From positions 4,216,001-4,280,000 of the forward strand of contig NZ_CP045702.1 in assembly GCF_014216315.1 (NCBI RefSeq): a stretch of 64,000 bases of DNA. Reading direction: 5' to 3'. This document shows, in pieces, positions 27,587-35,308 of this stretch (position 1 is its first letter; each line of letters starts with the position of its first letter). Below the pieces are notes generated by a model that had not been told where the DNA came from, ran no database searches, and saw only the letters and a list, made by a program, of their open reading frames with translations. The position numbers and the translations under genes are program-made. Source of the stretch: Streptomyces finlayi (GTDB lineage Bacteria > Actinomycetota > Actinomycetes > Streptomycetales > Streptomycetaceae).

Positions 27587-28809
27587 CACGTCCTCCGGGC
27601 GAGGGAAAGGACCTCGGCAGCGACATCGCTCGCCGACGGGAAACCGGGCATCGGGCCGGACAAGCGGCGGGCGTGCTCCTGGAGGGCAGGGGAAGACAGC
27701 ACGGTGTCGACGGCCGTAGCGACAGCGTCCGGTTTGGGCGGCCATGCGACGGTGAGTCCACACCCGGCCTCTTGTGCGGCTGCCGCCACATAGTGCTGGT
27801 CGCGGGCACGAGGCACGGTGACGAGCGGCTTGCCGAACCACAACGCCTTGCTGGTGATCCCATACCCAGAGGTCGTGACCACCGCGTCCACCGACGGCAG
27901 CACGTCGGCGTGCGGGTAGTAGCCCAGCACCGTGGCGTTGCGCGGAGTCCCGACGCCGAGAGGGTGGTCCGCCGAGACGGTCACCAAGATTTCCATGTCC
28001 GTGTCCGAGAGCCCTTCCAGGGACGCGCGTACGAGGTCGACATCGTCCTGCCAGGCGCTGCTGTTGGCGACCAGGACACGGGAACGCCCTCCGGAAGCCG
28101 TACTCGCGCTGGCGGCCGCAGAAGCCGGCCCGGGCTCGTCCCACGGGGGCAGCGAGGTCCGGGTGACGAAGTGCGGTAGTGGGCGAGTGCCCCGGCGAAG
28201 GTGCGGATGGCCGAGGAGGAAGGTGCATTGCGGAGACATCCGGAACCACGGTGCCTCTTGCCGCTCCCTCGGTTCAGGGCCGAGACCGACCGCCCCCCGG
28301 ACTCCGTCCCACCAAGCGGAGTACGCCTCGATCTCCGGGACACCGGTCTTCTCCCACCAGACGCGGTGCATCGCATCGGTCTCGGCACCTTCGTCGAACA
28401 GATAGTGCACGTAGGAGGCCCAGGGGACGCCGAGATGTTCAGCGGCAAGGCCGGCACCGATGACGAAGGAGTCAACCAGCAGGACGTCAGGGCGGAACAG
28501 CCGTGTGGCTCGTTCGATCTCGGCGTACTCGGAGGCCACCCGGTGATGGAACCAACTGGTGCCGCCGGCAGGGCCCAGACCGTGCTGGTCGCGTCCCTCG
28601 GCGCGGGACCAGTCATAGGTGATGCTGGACTCATAGGCCATGAAGCGCGTGCCAAGCGTGTCAGCGAGAGGCTTCAAGCTCGGCAGGCCCAGAAGCATAG
28701 TGTCCGTACCCAGGCCTCCCAGCGCCTGCACTGCCGGAACGATCGGATAGAGGCTGCCTCGCTGCGCGTACGGAATCCACAACACGCGAGGACGATGCGG
28801 CAGCCTCAT
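27586..28809 (-). CDS. GT1-type glycosyltransferase (UGT/macrolide glycosyltransferase fold)
   Basis: 407 residues in GT-B fold. The N-terminus RVLWIPYAQRGSLYPIVPA corresponds to the acceptor domain; the C-terminal half has VLGYYPHADVLPSVDAVVTT and GYGITSKALWFGKPLVTVPRARDQHY, the donor-binding signature of family 1. The start at 28809 overlaps the methyltransferase stop by four bases. A secondary-metabolite role fits the operon; the substrate is not readable. Confidence 0.88.
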   Translation of the reverse strand: MRLPHRPRVLWIPYAQRGSLYPIVPAVQALGGLGTDTMLLGLPSLKPLADTLGTRFMAYESSITYDWSRAEGRDQHGLGPAGGTSWFHHRVASEYAEIERATRLFRPDVLLVDSFVIGAGLAAEHLGVPWASYVHYLFDEGAETDAMHRVWWEKTGVPEIEAYSAWWDGVRGAVGLGPEPRERQEAPWFRMSPQCTFLLGHPHLRRGTRPLPHFVTRTSLPPWDEPGPASAAASASTASGGRSRVLVANSSAWQDDVDLVRASLEGLSDTDMEILVTVSADHPLGVGTPRNATVLGYYPHADVLPSVDAVVTTSGYGITSKALWFGKPLVTVPRARDQHYVAAAAQEAGCGLTVAWPPKPDAVATAVDTVLSSPALQEHARRLSGPMPGFPSASDVAAEVLSLARRT

Positions 28810-29531
28810 CGTGCAGCGCCTTTCTCCGGCTCCACCCTGCTCTGGATGAGTGCCAACTGGGTGGTCTTGCCTCCCCCGGCGTCGTCGCTACGGGTGAGCG
28901 AGAAGTCGGCGATCTCCAACCCTCGTGCCCGAACAAACGCACAGAACTCCCGGCTGGCCCACTCTCGGACATGGGAGGTATTGCGGGGAGGGCCCGGGTC
29001 CGCGGGGCCGGCCCGCAGCTCGCGTGCCGGGGTCGACAGCACCGCCGCTCGCGCACCACCGTGGAGGAGCGATCCGATGAGGTCCATCGCAACCTCGGGA
29101 TGGACAAGATGCTCAAGCACGTCCGAACAGACCAGGACAGTCCGGCGAAGCACTTCGACAGGTAGCGGAAGTGCGCGGCACGTCTCTAAGTCCGCTTCGA
29201 CCCACTGCCCGAACGGCAGGTTCTGCTGACACCAGGCGATGTTGGGGCCGATGTCGACGCCGATGTACTTCCAATCGGGCTGTGCGGCTTGCAGGGTGAC
29301 GAGCTTGCCACCACGTCCGCAGCCGAGGTCGATGACCACGTCGCAGTCGTTGGCCAGCGCCGCCTGGGCGGCAAAGGGATAGACGTCCGGCTGCCAGACG
29401 ACACCGTCCTGTTCGTCATCGACGAAGTACTCCGGCGTACCCCGCTGTTCATAGCCGTACGGAAGGAAGTAGAGGTCGGGATCGAGCCCTGGCTCGACCG
29501 CGTTCCCAACGGCTATATCGTTTGTTGGCAC
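28806..29531 (-). CDS. SAM-dependent class I methyltransferase
   Basis: 241 residues. The SAM-binding motif is VVIDLGCGRGGKLV, then YIGVDIG (acidic ribose-binding residue) and VCSDVLEHLVHPE (motif IV). The GTG at 29531 is supported by GGGAGGAAG seven bases upstream; it lies 19 bases inside the phosphoribosyltransferase-like gene. Substrate, and whether O- or N-methylation, cannot be told. Confidence 0.88.
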   Translation of the reverse strand: MPTNDIAVGNAVEPGLDPDLYFLPYGYEQRGTPEYFVDDEQDGVVWQPDVYPFAAQAALANDCDVVIDLGCGRGGKLVTLQAAQPDWKYIGVDIGPNIAWCQQNLPFGQWVEADLETCRALPLPVEVLRRTVLVCSDVLEHLVHPEVAMDLIGSLLHGGARAAVLSTPARELRAGPADPGPPRNTSHVREWASREFCAFVRARGLEIADFSLTRSDDAGGGKTTQLALIQSRVEPEKGAAR

Positions 29532-30634
29532 AGTGCTTCCTCCCTGAGTGCTTCGACTTTCGCCCACGCTCGCCCGCTGTTGATCGCCGCCTCCGCCTGG
29601 CCGTAGCCATCCGCCAAGTCCCGGGCGAGCCCGGCTGTCATCAGCATCACAGCGCTGTTCAAGGCGATCAGATGTACATGCGCCGGGTTCCCTTCTCCGG
29701 CGAGGGCGTCCAGCACCCACTGCACCGCCTCCGTCGCTGATCTTGGTGGGTGGACGGAGTTCGGCGAGCTCAACCCCAGGTTTTTCAGGTCATCTGCCTC
29801 GAACGTGTGGACTGCGCCGACGGTGCCGCCTGTCAGACGGCAGGTGAGGGAACGATTCCCCAGCCCGAACTCGTCGGCGAAGTAGCCGGCGGGGTTGCCC
29901 GAAGCCACGACGAGTGCTTCCGAGACCCCGAGACGGCCAAGCACGCGGGCTGCCAAATCGACCTTCGGGTGCGCGAGGCCGAAGACCAGGACCCCACCGC
30001 GAAGTCGCGCCGCAAGGGCAGCCAGGCCGAAGCTGAGTGGGTTGAGGACGTGGAATCGGCCCCCGTACACCTGGTCCAGGACGGGAATCATGTCCTCGAT
30101 CGGGACGAACGCCAAGCGTGAACGCTCGACCGCCGTAATGATGCTTGAGCGGGTACGGCTGTGCGGTAGGCCGAGGCTCTCCGCGAGGTCCCGTGAACCC
30201 ATGACGGAGGATGTGGCCCGTGAGCCCATCTTGACCACGGAGGCGCCGGCTGCGGCGGCTACGATCGCGCTCGATGTCGAGACGTTGAAGGACTTGATCC
30301 CCTTCTTACCGCTTCCGGCGAGGAGCAATAGGCGTGACCCCGAAGGTGAGGGGAGATCGACAGTCTCCACCTCGTCGAGTGAGAGGGCCGCACGCAGAAC
30401 CTCGACGACATCGCTTTCAGCTGGACCGCGAGCCATGAGACCTGTCAGCACGGCAGTCAACAGGTTGTCCCGGGCCGCGTGGTCAGGGAGAGCCGCGAGG
30501 TCGAGCATCGCGCGTCCAACCGTCCCCGAAGCGATGGGAAGTCCGAGACTGACGCGATACAGCACCTCTCGGACGGATGGTGGCGGTGATTGGCAGTCGG
30601 ACCCGTTGGCTGGGCGCCTGCGCGGCAGCCGCAT
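29513..30634 (-). CDS. TrpD-like phosphoribosyltransferase (glycosyltransferase family 3 fold)
   Basis: 373 residues with the two-domain fold of anthranilate and nucleoside phosphorylase-type phosphoribosyltransferases: helical N-terminus (VREVLYRVSLGLPI), then GSGKKGIKSFNVSTSSAIVA where TrpD has GTGGDxxxTFNIST, then KMGSRATSSVMGSRDLAESLG where TrpD has KHGNRxxSSxxGSADVLEALG. The changed PRPP loop and lost KHGN suggest a non-anthranilate acceptor. A TrpD-like protein is used for ribosylation in butirosin biosynthesis, as I recall. The start at 30634 has GGTGGGGG upstream; the frame stays open back to 31177, with another ATG at 31111. Confidence 0.78.
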   Translation of the reverse strand: MRLPRRRPANGSDCQSPPPSVREVLYRVSLGLPIASGTVGRAMLDLAALPDHAARDNLLTAVLTGLMARGPAESDVVEVLRAALSLDEVETVDLPSPSGSRLLLLAGSGKKGIKSFNVSTSSAIVAAAAGASVVKMGSRATSSVMGSRDLAESLGLPHSRTRSSIITAVERSRLAFVPIEDMIPVLDQVYGGRFHVLNPLSFGLAALAARLRGGVLVFGLAHPKVDLAARVLGRLGVSEALVVASGNPAGYFADEFGLGNRSLTCRLTGGTVGAVHTFEADDLKNLGLSSPNSVHPPRSATEAVQWVLDALAGEGNPAHVHLIALNSAVMLMTAGLARDLADGYGQAEAAINSGRAWAKVEALREEALCQQTI

Positions 30635-30947
30635 ATCGCCGTTAACCCCCACCAAACAACACCTTCCTGATGCGATAACAGCCCGATGGCCCTCCCGAGT
30701 AGTGCGATGCCGCGTTACCGGCGCGGCATTCGTCTCGACAGGTGCGGCCCCCTGCGCCGGGCAGTCCTCGGTAGAACGAGGCACGCGTGCCGGCTTCCCG
30801 TCAATGAGGTTGGAGGCGCGGCTGCCCACCCATGCCTTCCCGCCCGCCCCGACCAAGTGAACGTGATCTACGTCATGCTCCGATCGTGTGAGGCGTGGCC
30901 TCTTCGGGAGGGACCGCAGAAGCCCTAGGTGGGCGCCGCGACGGTGG

Positions 30948-30975
30948 AATTTAGTACCAATCACTTGCTTGTGAA
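30948..30975 (-). promoter_or_regulatory. Candidate promoter for the glycoside operon
   Basis: On the minus strand TTCACA (30975-30970), a 16-base spacer and TAAATT (30953-30948) resemble a -35/-10 pair, about 315 bases before the operon's first likely start. The region is AT-richer than its surroundings. A second candidate lies at the operator near 31171. Assigned by eye only. Confidence 0.25.
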
Positions 30976-31110
30976 GGAGATCGCCGAAATCAAGCGCAGT
31001 GGTCACGGTCGTCGGCTGGAATGCTGCGGAACGTCTGCGGGTGGTGGCCGGAAAGCCCCTCATCGACTGGTGCGGCCACGCTTGGACGGGTAACCGTGCG
31101 CCGGACTCCA

Positions 31111-31185
31111 TAGGAACGCCCCCTTGCGACTGGGTGTGCAGAGACCATTCCACTCTGCTATCGCCGTGAGCGGACAAGCTGTCCG
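31111..31185 (-). promoter_or_regulatory. Leftward promoter/operator with palindrome CGGACA-N3-TGTCCG (site 1)
   Basis: The palindrome is at 31171-31185. Reading leftward, 15 bases later comes GAGTGGAATGGTCTC, then after 29 bases an ATG at 31111 preceded by AAGGGGG. The same palindrome, 15-base spacing and 15-base box recur before the gene at 33378, where the start is 30 bases on. The ATG at 31111 is in frame with the phosphoribosyltransferase gene, with no stop between. A site this similar implies control of leftward transcription by the nearby XRE regulator (inference). Confidence 0.6.
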
Positions 31186-31402
31186 TAGGAATCTTCTGCA
31201 GCAGCCCCTGACGAACAGGATCTGTGTGCTACGGCCCGCATTCCACCGTCCGAAGCAGGCGCGCGAGATGATCCGTGATCGCCTGCACACGCAGTCGCTG
31301 TTCGATGACGCCGCCGTGGCCGTCGTGTGCCCTGCACGTCGCTCCCGCCGACTTCCCCTGGGACCTGCCGTCGGCCCCCTCATGTTCTTCCCCGGCGCCC
31401 GG

Positions 31403-31632
31403 CCATCAGGAACGCCGTTGTCCAGGAGCATCGCGCGGATCGCCAGCGGCATCGTGACGCCCGTGCCGCGGGCCGGCAGATGCTCGACCGGGTACCCGAC
31501 GATCTCCGCAAAGGCCTCCCGGTAGACCTGCCGATCGATCTCGCCGACGTACAGCGGCGTGCGGTCGATGTCCCACAACACGAAGGACCGTTCGGCTTCA
31601 GCCGTTCCCGACTCCTTGCCTTCGGCCAGGAC
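31403..31632 (-). pseudogene. HAD hydrolase, N-terminal remnant
   Basis: Reads FVLWDIDRTPLYVGEIDRQV and GTGVTMPLAIRAMLLDNGVP, the N-terminal part of a Streptomyces HAD hydrolase with its DxD motif, then loses similarity near 31400. The rest of the frame to 31060 is Arg-rich nonsense. A possible second fragment (HGGVIEQRLRV) lies in another frame near 31230-31325. Probably a relic from rearrangement. Confidence 0.5.
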
Positions 31633-31755
31633 GGCACCGCCCTGTGGCTGCGAGCGTGCGTGGGTCCGCACCGGTGCATCAGGTTGGCGCATGCGCCTGG
31701 CTACGGTCTGCGACCGGGCGGCGAACGCGGGTTTCCGGCACGTGGAGGAATCGCG

Positions 31756-31770
31756 CGGACAATCTGTCCG
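31756..31770 (+). promoter_or_regulatory. Palindrome CGGACAATCTGTCCG (site 2), upstream of the XRE regulator
   Basis: Same arms as sites 1 and 3 (CGGACA...TGTCCG) with a different centre, 261 bases before the regulator's start. The three bases TAG and a G follow it as at site 1. Position suggests autoregulation. Confidence 0.55.
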
Positions 31771-32030
31771 TAGGTAGTTCGCTGCGCACCTCTTGACTGG
31801 GGAGCGACAGTCCTACTCACCCTCTGCCCGCATCGTCCCGACATGCCCCACTTCGACCACTCGGTCGGAGGTCCGGTAGGGAGATGCAAGCTACCTCTGG
31901 TCGGTTCTGCAGTTCCACGTCGGGGGCGCGATGCCATCGGCTCTGTTAACAGTTGGCGACCACGGGCGCAGGCTTGGACATTATCCGTACTCTGATCGAA
32001 GTGCTTCATCGCGAAGGGACACGTCCACCG

Positions 32031-33269
32031 ATGACTGAAAACCTGACGCTGGGAGACCGTCTCCGTATCGCTCGCAGGACACGGAAGCTGTCTGCCGCTC
32101 AACTGGCACAGAAGGTCGCAGTCTCCCCGAGCTACGTGCAGAAGCTGGAGTCGGGCGCGCGGAAGGCTTCACCCTCACTGGTGCTGGCGCTCGCCAAGGC
32201 GCTGCGCTTCGGCCCTGAGGTTCTGACCGGCCAGCCGTACTATGGCGAGCCGGAGGCCGAGGACGGCGTCCATGCCGTCATCCCTGAGCTTCGCCGCCTC
32301 CTGCTCTGCTACGACAGCCCCGACGACCTGGAGATCGCTCCCAGGGCGCTGCCCGTGCTCGCCTCGGAAGTCGACCAGGTGGCGGCCCTGCGCCGCGACG
32401 CCCGGTACGCCCCGATGGGCCCCCTGCTGCCGCCGATCATCACCGAGTTGACGCACGTGGCCCTCGGCGGTGGCAACGGCGATCAGGGCAAGGCGTTCTG
32501 GCACCTGGCGCGCGCCTACCGCGCCGTGAACTCGCTGGCCCACAAGATGGGCCACCACGATCTGTCGAACACGGCGCTGGAGCGGGTCCGTTGGGCGGCT
32601 GACCACTCCGGCGACCCGCTGATGCAGTTCACGGCCGGCTACCTGGTCGCAGGGGCGATGCTCCGCCAGGGCGCCTACTCGCCTGCTCGCCGCAAGCTCC
32701 TCGCGCTGCGGACCGAGTTGGAGAGGTTCCAGCCGGAGCGATCCTTTACGGATGACGCGCTCGCTGTCGACGGTGCGCTGCTGTTGAAGCTGGCCGTGCT
32801 GGAAGCCCGCGAGAACAACTCGGATCGTGCGGATGCGTACCTGCGCGAAGCCGAGCAGGTGGCAGGTATGGCGGGCAACCGTGATTCCCTGGCGTACGAG
32901 ATGTCGTTCGGTCCGACGAACATCCGCATCCACGAGGTGCACGCGATGATCGACATGGGCGACACCGAGCAGGCTCTCGCCCGCCTCACCGAGTGGTCTC
33001 CGGTTTCTGGCGGCGAGTGGACGCCGCCGGCCACGACCGTCGGGGAGCGGTCGAGTCACCACTTCATCGACGTGGCTTCCGCGAAGCTCGCCGTGGGCGA
33101 CCGGGCTGGTGCCTTCAGCGATCTCAAGCGTGCTCGGAAGGTTGCTCCGAACCACACGCGTTTCCACCCGTCCGTGCGTGAGACCACTGCGGCACTGCTC
33201 AGGGTGGACGCCCACCCCTCCAACGAGCTCTCAGCATTCGGCAGTTGGGCGGGTATGAGCTCAACTTGA
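32031..33269 (+). CDS. XRE-family regulator with TPR-like C-terminal domain
   Basis: 412 residues. An XRE helix-turn-helix spans about residues 6-65 (LGDRLRIARRTRKLSAAQLAQKVAVSPSYVQKLESG). The rest is a chain of helical pairs (KAFWHLARAYRAVNSLAHKMGHHDLSNTALERV, AYLREAEQVAGM) like the TPR sensor domain of pathway-linked Streptomyces regulators. The start ATG has AAGGGAC upstream. It is flanked by three copies of one palindrome, which makes it the likely binder of these sites and a joint regulator of the glycoside operon and of the operon at 33378. Confidence 0.85.
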   Translation: MTENLTLGDRLRIARRTRKLSAAQLAQKVAVSPSYVQKLESGARKASPSLVLALAKALRFGPEVLTGQPYYGEPEAEDGVHAVIPELRRLLLCYDSPDDLEIAPRALPVLASEVDQVAALRRDARYAPMGPLLPPIITELTHVALGGGNGDQGKAFWHLARAYRAVNSLAHKMGHHDLSNTALERVRWAADHSGDPLMQFTAGYLVAGAMLRQGAYSPARRKLLALRTELERFQPERSFTDDALAVDGALLLKLAVLEARENNSDRADAYLREAEQVAGMAGNRDSLAYEMSFGPTNIRIHEVHAMIDMGDTEQALARLTEWSPVSGGEWTPPATTVGERSSHHFIDVASAKLAVGDRAGAFSDLKRARKVAPNHTRFHPSVRETTAALLRVDAHPSNELSAFGSWAGMSST

Positions 33270-33302
33270 TCTCCTGTCAAGGGGTTTGGCGAGTGAAACC
33301 CA

Positions 33303-33377
33303 CGGACAAGCTGTCCGCGCACAGAACTTGCTGAGTGGAATGGTCTCCTTACACATAGTGGTGAGGAGGCCGTTTCC
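33303..33377 (+). promoter_or_regulatory. Rightward promoter/operator with palindrome (site 3)
   Basis: CGGACAAGCTGTCCG at 33303-33317, 15 bases, GAGTGGAATGGTCTC at 33333-33347, then the leader TTACACATAGTGGTGAGGAGG and ATG 33378. TTGCTG and TACACA could serve as -35 and -10. The layout matches site 1 on the other strand. Confidence 0.6.
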
Positions 33378-33818
33378 ATGTCTGACGCCAATCCAGCAGC
33401 TCGTGCGCTACCGCCGCGCTGGATGCCCATCGGTGAAGAGCCCGAGCTGTGCTCCGCGGGCGAATGGTGGGATGCCGTACGCGCTGTGGAGGACCTGGGC
33501 CGGCGCGCGATCGAGATCCTCAACGAGGGCGACGAGCCGGTCGGCCCGGTGATCCTGGACGCCGGTGGGCCGGAGCCTCGGCTGTACTTCCTGGTTCCCG
33601 TGGGTACCGCGGCCCGCTGGGATGAGCCGGGGACTGTCGCGCTGGGCCAGAAATGCCACGTCGTCGTGCCGTCCGCCGAGAGCACGACACCTCCGGGGAT
33701 GCACTGGCATGTCCTCCCGAGCGGCCCGCGATCGCTGACCCGGCCCGATGCGCTCCGCCGTGCGCTGAGCCAGGCACGCAGGGAGCGGCGAGGGTCAGCG
33801 GAGGAAGCGGCCTCCTGA
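33378..33818 (+). CDS. Conserved hypothetical protein of XRE-regulator loci
   Basis: 146 residues, soluble. Recognisable features are PPRWMPIGEEPELC near the N-terminus, a central YFLVPVGTAARWD stretch and GMHWHVLPSGP. Proteins of this type sit beside XRE-TPR regulators in Streptomyces, but no function is known to me. GTGAGGAGG precedes the ATG. Its promoter carries the shared palindrome, and its stop overlaps the start of the next small gene (TGATG). Confidence 0.8.
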   Translation: MSDANPAARALPPRWMPIGEEPELCSAGEWWDAVRAVEDLGRRAIEILNEGDEPVGPVILDAGGPEPRLYFLVPVGTAARWDEPGTVALGQKCHVVVPSAESTTPPGMHWHVLPSGPRSLTRPDALRRALSQARRERRGSAEEAAS

Positions 33819-34012
33819 TGGCCCTGAGCATCTCCTTAGTCCTGGTGCTCGGCATCCTCGTGGTCGTTCTGTTCCGTGCGAAATCCGTTAAGCCCGGACC
33901 AGCGATCGTCTGCGTGCTCTTCGGGTTCTTCCTGGCGAGTACGTCCATGGCCCCGAACATCAACCGCTTCGTTACCAGCATCGCGGACATGATCGGCCAG
34001 ATCCGCTTCTAG
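33818..34012 (+). CDS. Small membrane protein
   Basis: 64 residues with two hydrophobic segments (LSISLVLVLGILVVVLF and AIVCVLFGFFLAS). The start ATG shares a base with the previous stop, so the two are translationally coupled. Similar small proteins follow the preceding gene in other Streptomyces loci, as far as I recall. Function unknown; a membrane partner of the upstream protein is plausible. Confidence 0.72.
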   Translation: MALSISLVLVLGILVVVLFRAKSVKPGPAIVCVLFGFFLASTSMAPNINRFVTSIADMIGQIRF

Positions 34013-34224
34013 GACGACTGACTCGGTACCCAGCCTCCCGCCGCTCGGACAGCGGTTCACCCATGCCCTTCGCGGCCTCATCCGCATCCCCCCACCTGCC
34101 TAAGGCCCCCGATGACATTCACATCCGTCCAGGAGAGCACGCCACCTCGTATGGTCCGCACGCATCGGAGGAACGGCCCCGATCCCGCTCGCCGGCGTCG
34201 CGTCGTCTGTGGCGAGGGACTCTG

Positions 34225-35229
34225 ATGCGTCTCGTGTATCACCCGGCCGGCCACGACGACGACCTGCGCGTCGCCCTAGTCGAGTTAGAGGCTGGCCGTT
34301 GGAGAACGGCACGGGAGCTGCTGCTGGATACGGGCACCCGTTGGGGGCTGCGAACGTCACGTACCCAACTGCTGGCGGTGGCAGCGGCCCGCTCGGACGT
34401 GGTCGGCGTGTGGCTCGCCGAAGAGCCCGGCAGTTACGACGCGCAACTGATGAACGTGCGCGTGGCCGTCGAGCGGGCGTTGCGTGCACACCGTCAACAG
34501 CATCCACAGACCTCGGAGTTCGAGATCAAGGCGCGGCGTGAGGCCTTGCTGACAGCTCGTCGTGCGCAGCACGATCCTGTGCCGTGGGTCTGCCTGGTGG
34601 CGTTGGCTCAGATCGACACACGGCAACTGCGGCGTGAACACCGCCTTATATCCGCCGAACCGATGCTGCCCAGTGGTCCGTGGGGACTGCTCTACGAAGT
34701 CAACCAGCGGGATCCGTACAACCGCGAGGCCTACCACCGCGTTCTGCAGTTCCTGCTCGCCCTTGAGGGACCGCGCGCGGCTTCCTTGGCCGCGATCTTT
34801 GACTTCGGACGGTGGATCGCGTCGCAGCGACCTGTCGGATCGCCACTGCTGCTTCTGCCCGCGTACGCGCAGATCGAGCAGCGTCGGCGATCGCGCGCCG
34901 ATCCGCTGTGGCGGCGCCAGTGGGCGCACGAGTCGACGCTCGACTGCACGCTGAACGCCTTCCACGACTGGTTCCACAAGACGAACGCCGAGCAGCGTTC
35001 GGTGGCTGATCTGAACCTTCTTGCCTATGCGTTGTGGGCGGGCCACCAGTACCTGGAAGCAGCCGAGGTGTTCGAGGCGATGGGCTCGTACGCGGCCCAT
35101 GAGCCGTGGACTTCGGCCCATGACGGAGCCGCAGGACCAGACCCCGGCGGGGCGCTGCTTCTTCGAGCGCGAGCCGAGTCCCTTTCCTACGCCCGCACCC
35201 ACAAGCCGCGCGCCGGACCGCACCCGTGA
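34225..35229 (+). CDS. Hypothetical helical protein
   Basis: 334 residues, mostly alpha-helical, no signal peptide or membrane segment. TPR-like pairs are suggested by MRLVYHPAGHDDDLRVALVELEAGRWRTARELL and by YALWAGHQYLEAAEVFEAM. The start ATG at 34225 follows GGCGAGGGA; a longer frame back to 34063 is Arg/Pro-rich and unlikely. It precedes the permease gene by 79 bases and may belong to that operon. Function not recognised. Confidence 0.72.
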   Translation: MRLVYHPAGHDDDLRVALVELEAGRWRTARELLLDTGTRWGLRTSRTQLLAVAAARSDVVGVWLAEEPGSYDAQLMNVRVAVERALRAHRQQHPQTSEFEIKARREALLTARRAQHDPVPWVCLVALAQIDTRQLRREHRLISAEPMLPSGPWGLLYEVNQRDPYNREAYHRVLQFLLALEGPRAASLAAIFDFGRWIASQRPVGSPLLLLPAYAQIEQRRRSRADPLWRRQWAHESTLDCTLNAFHDWFHKTNAEQRSVADLNLLAYALWAGHQYLEAAEVFEAMGSYAAHEPWTSAHDGAAGPDPGGALLLRARAESLSYARTHKPRAGPHP

Positions 35230-35308
35230 TCAACATCGGCTGCCCATCCCGTCCCAGATTGGCATGAACCCGCCCAGTCTCACTTCCCCTGAACCTTGGA
35301 GGTCGTCC

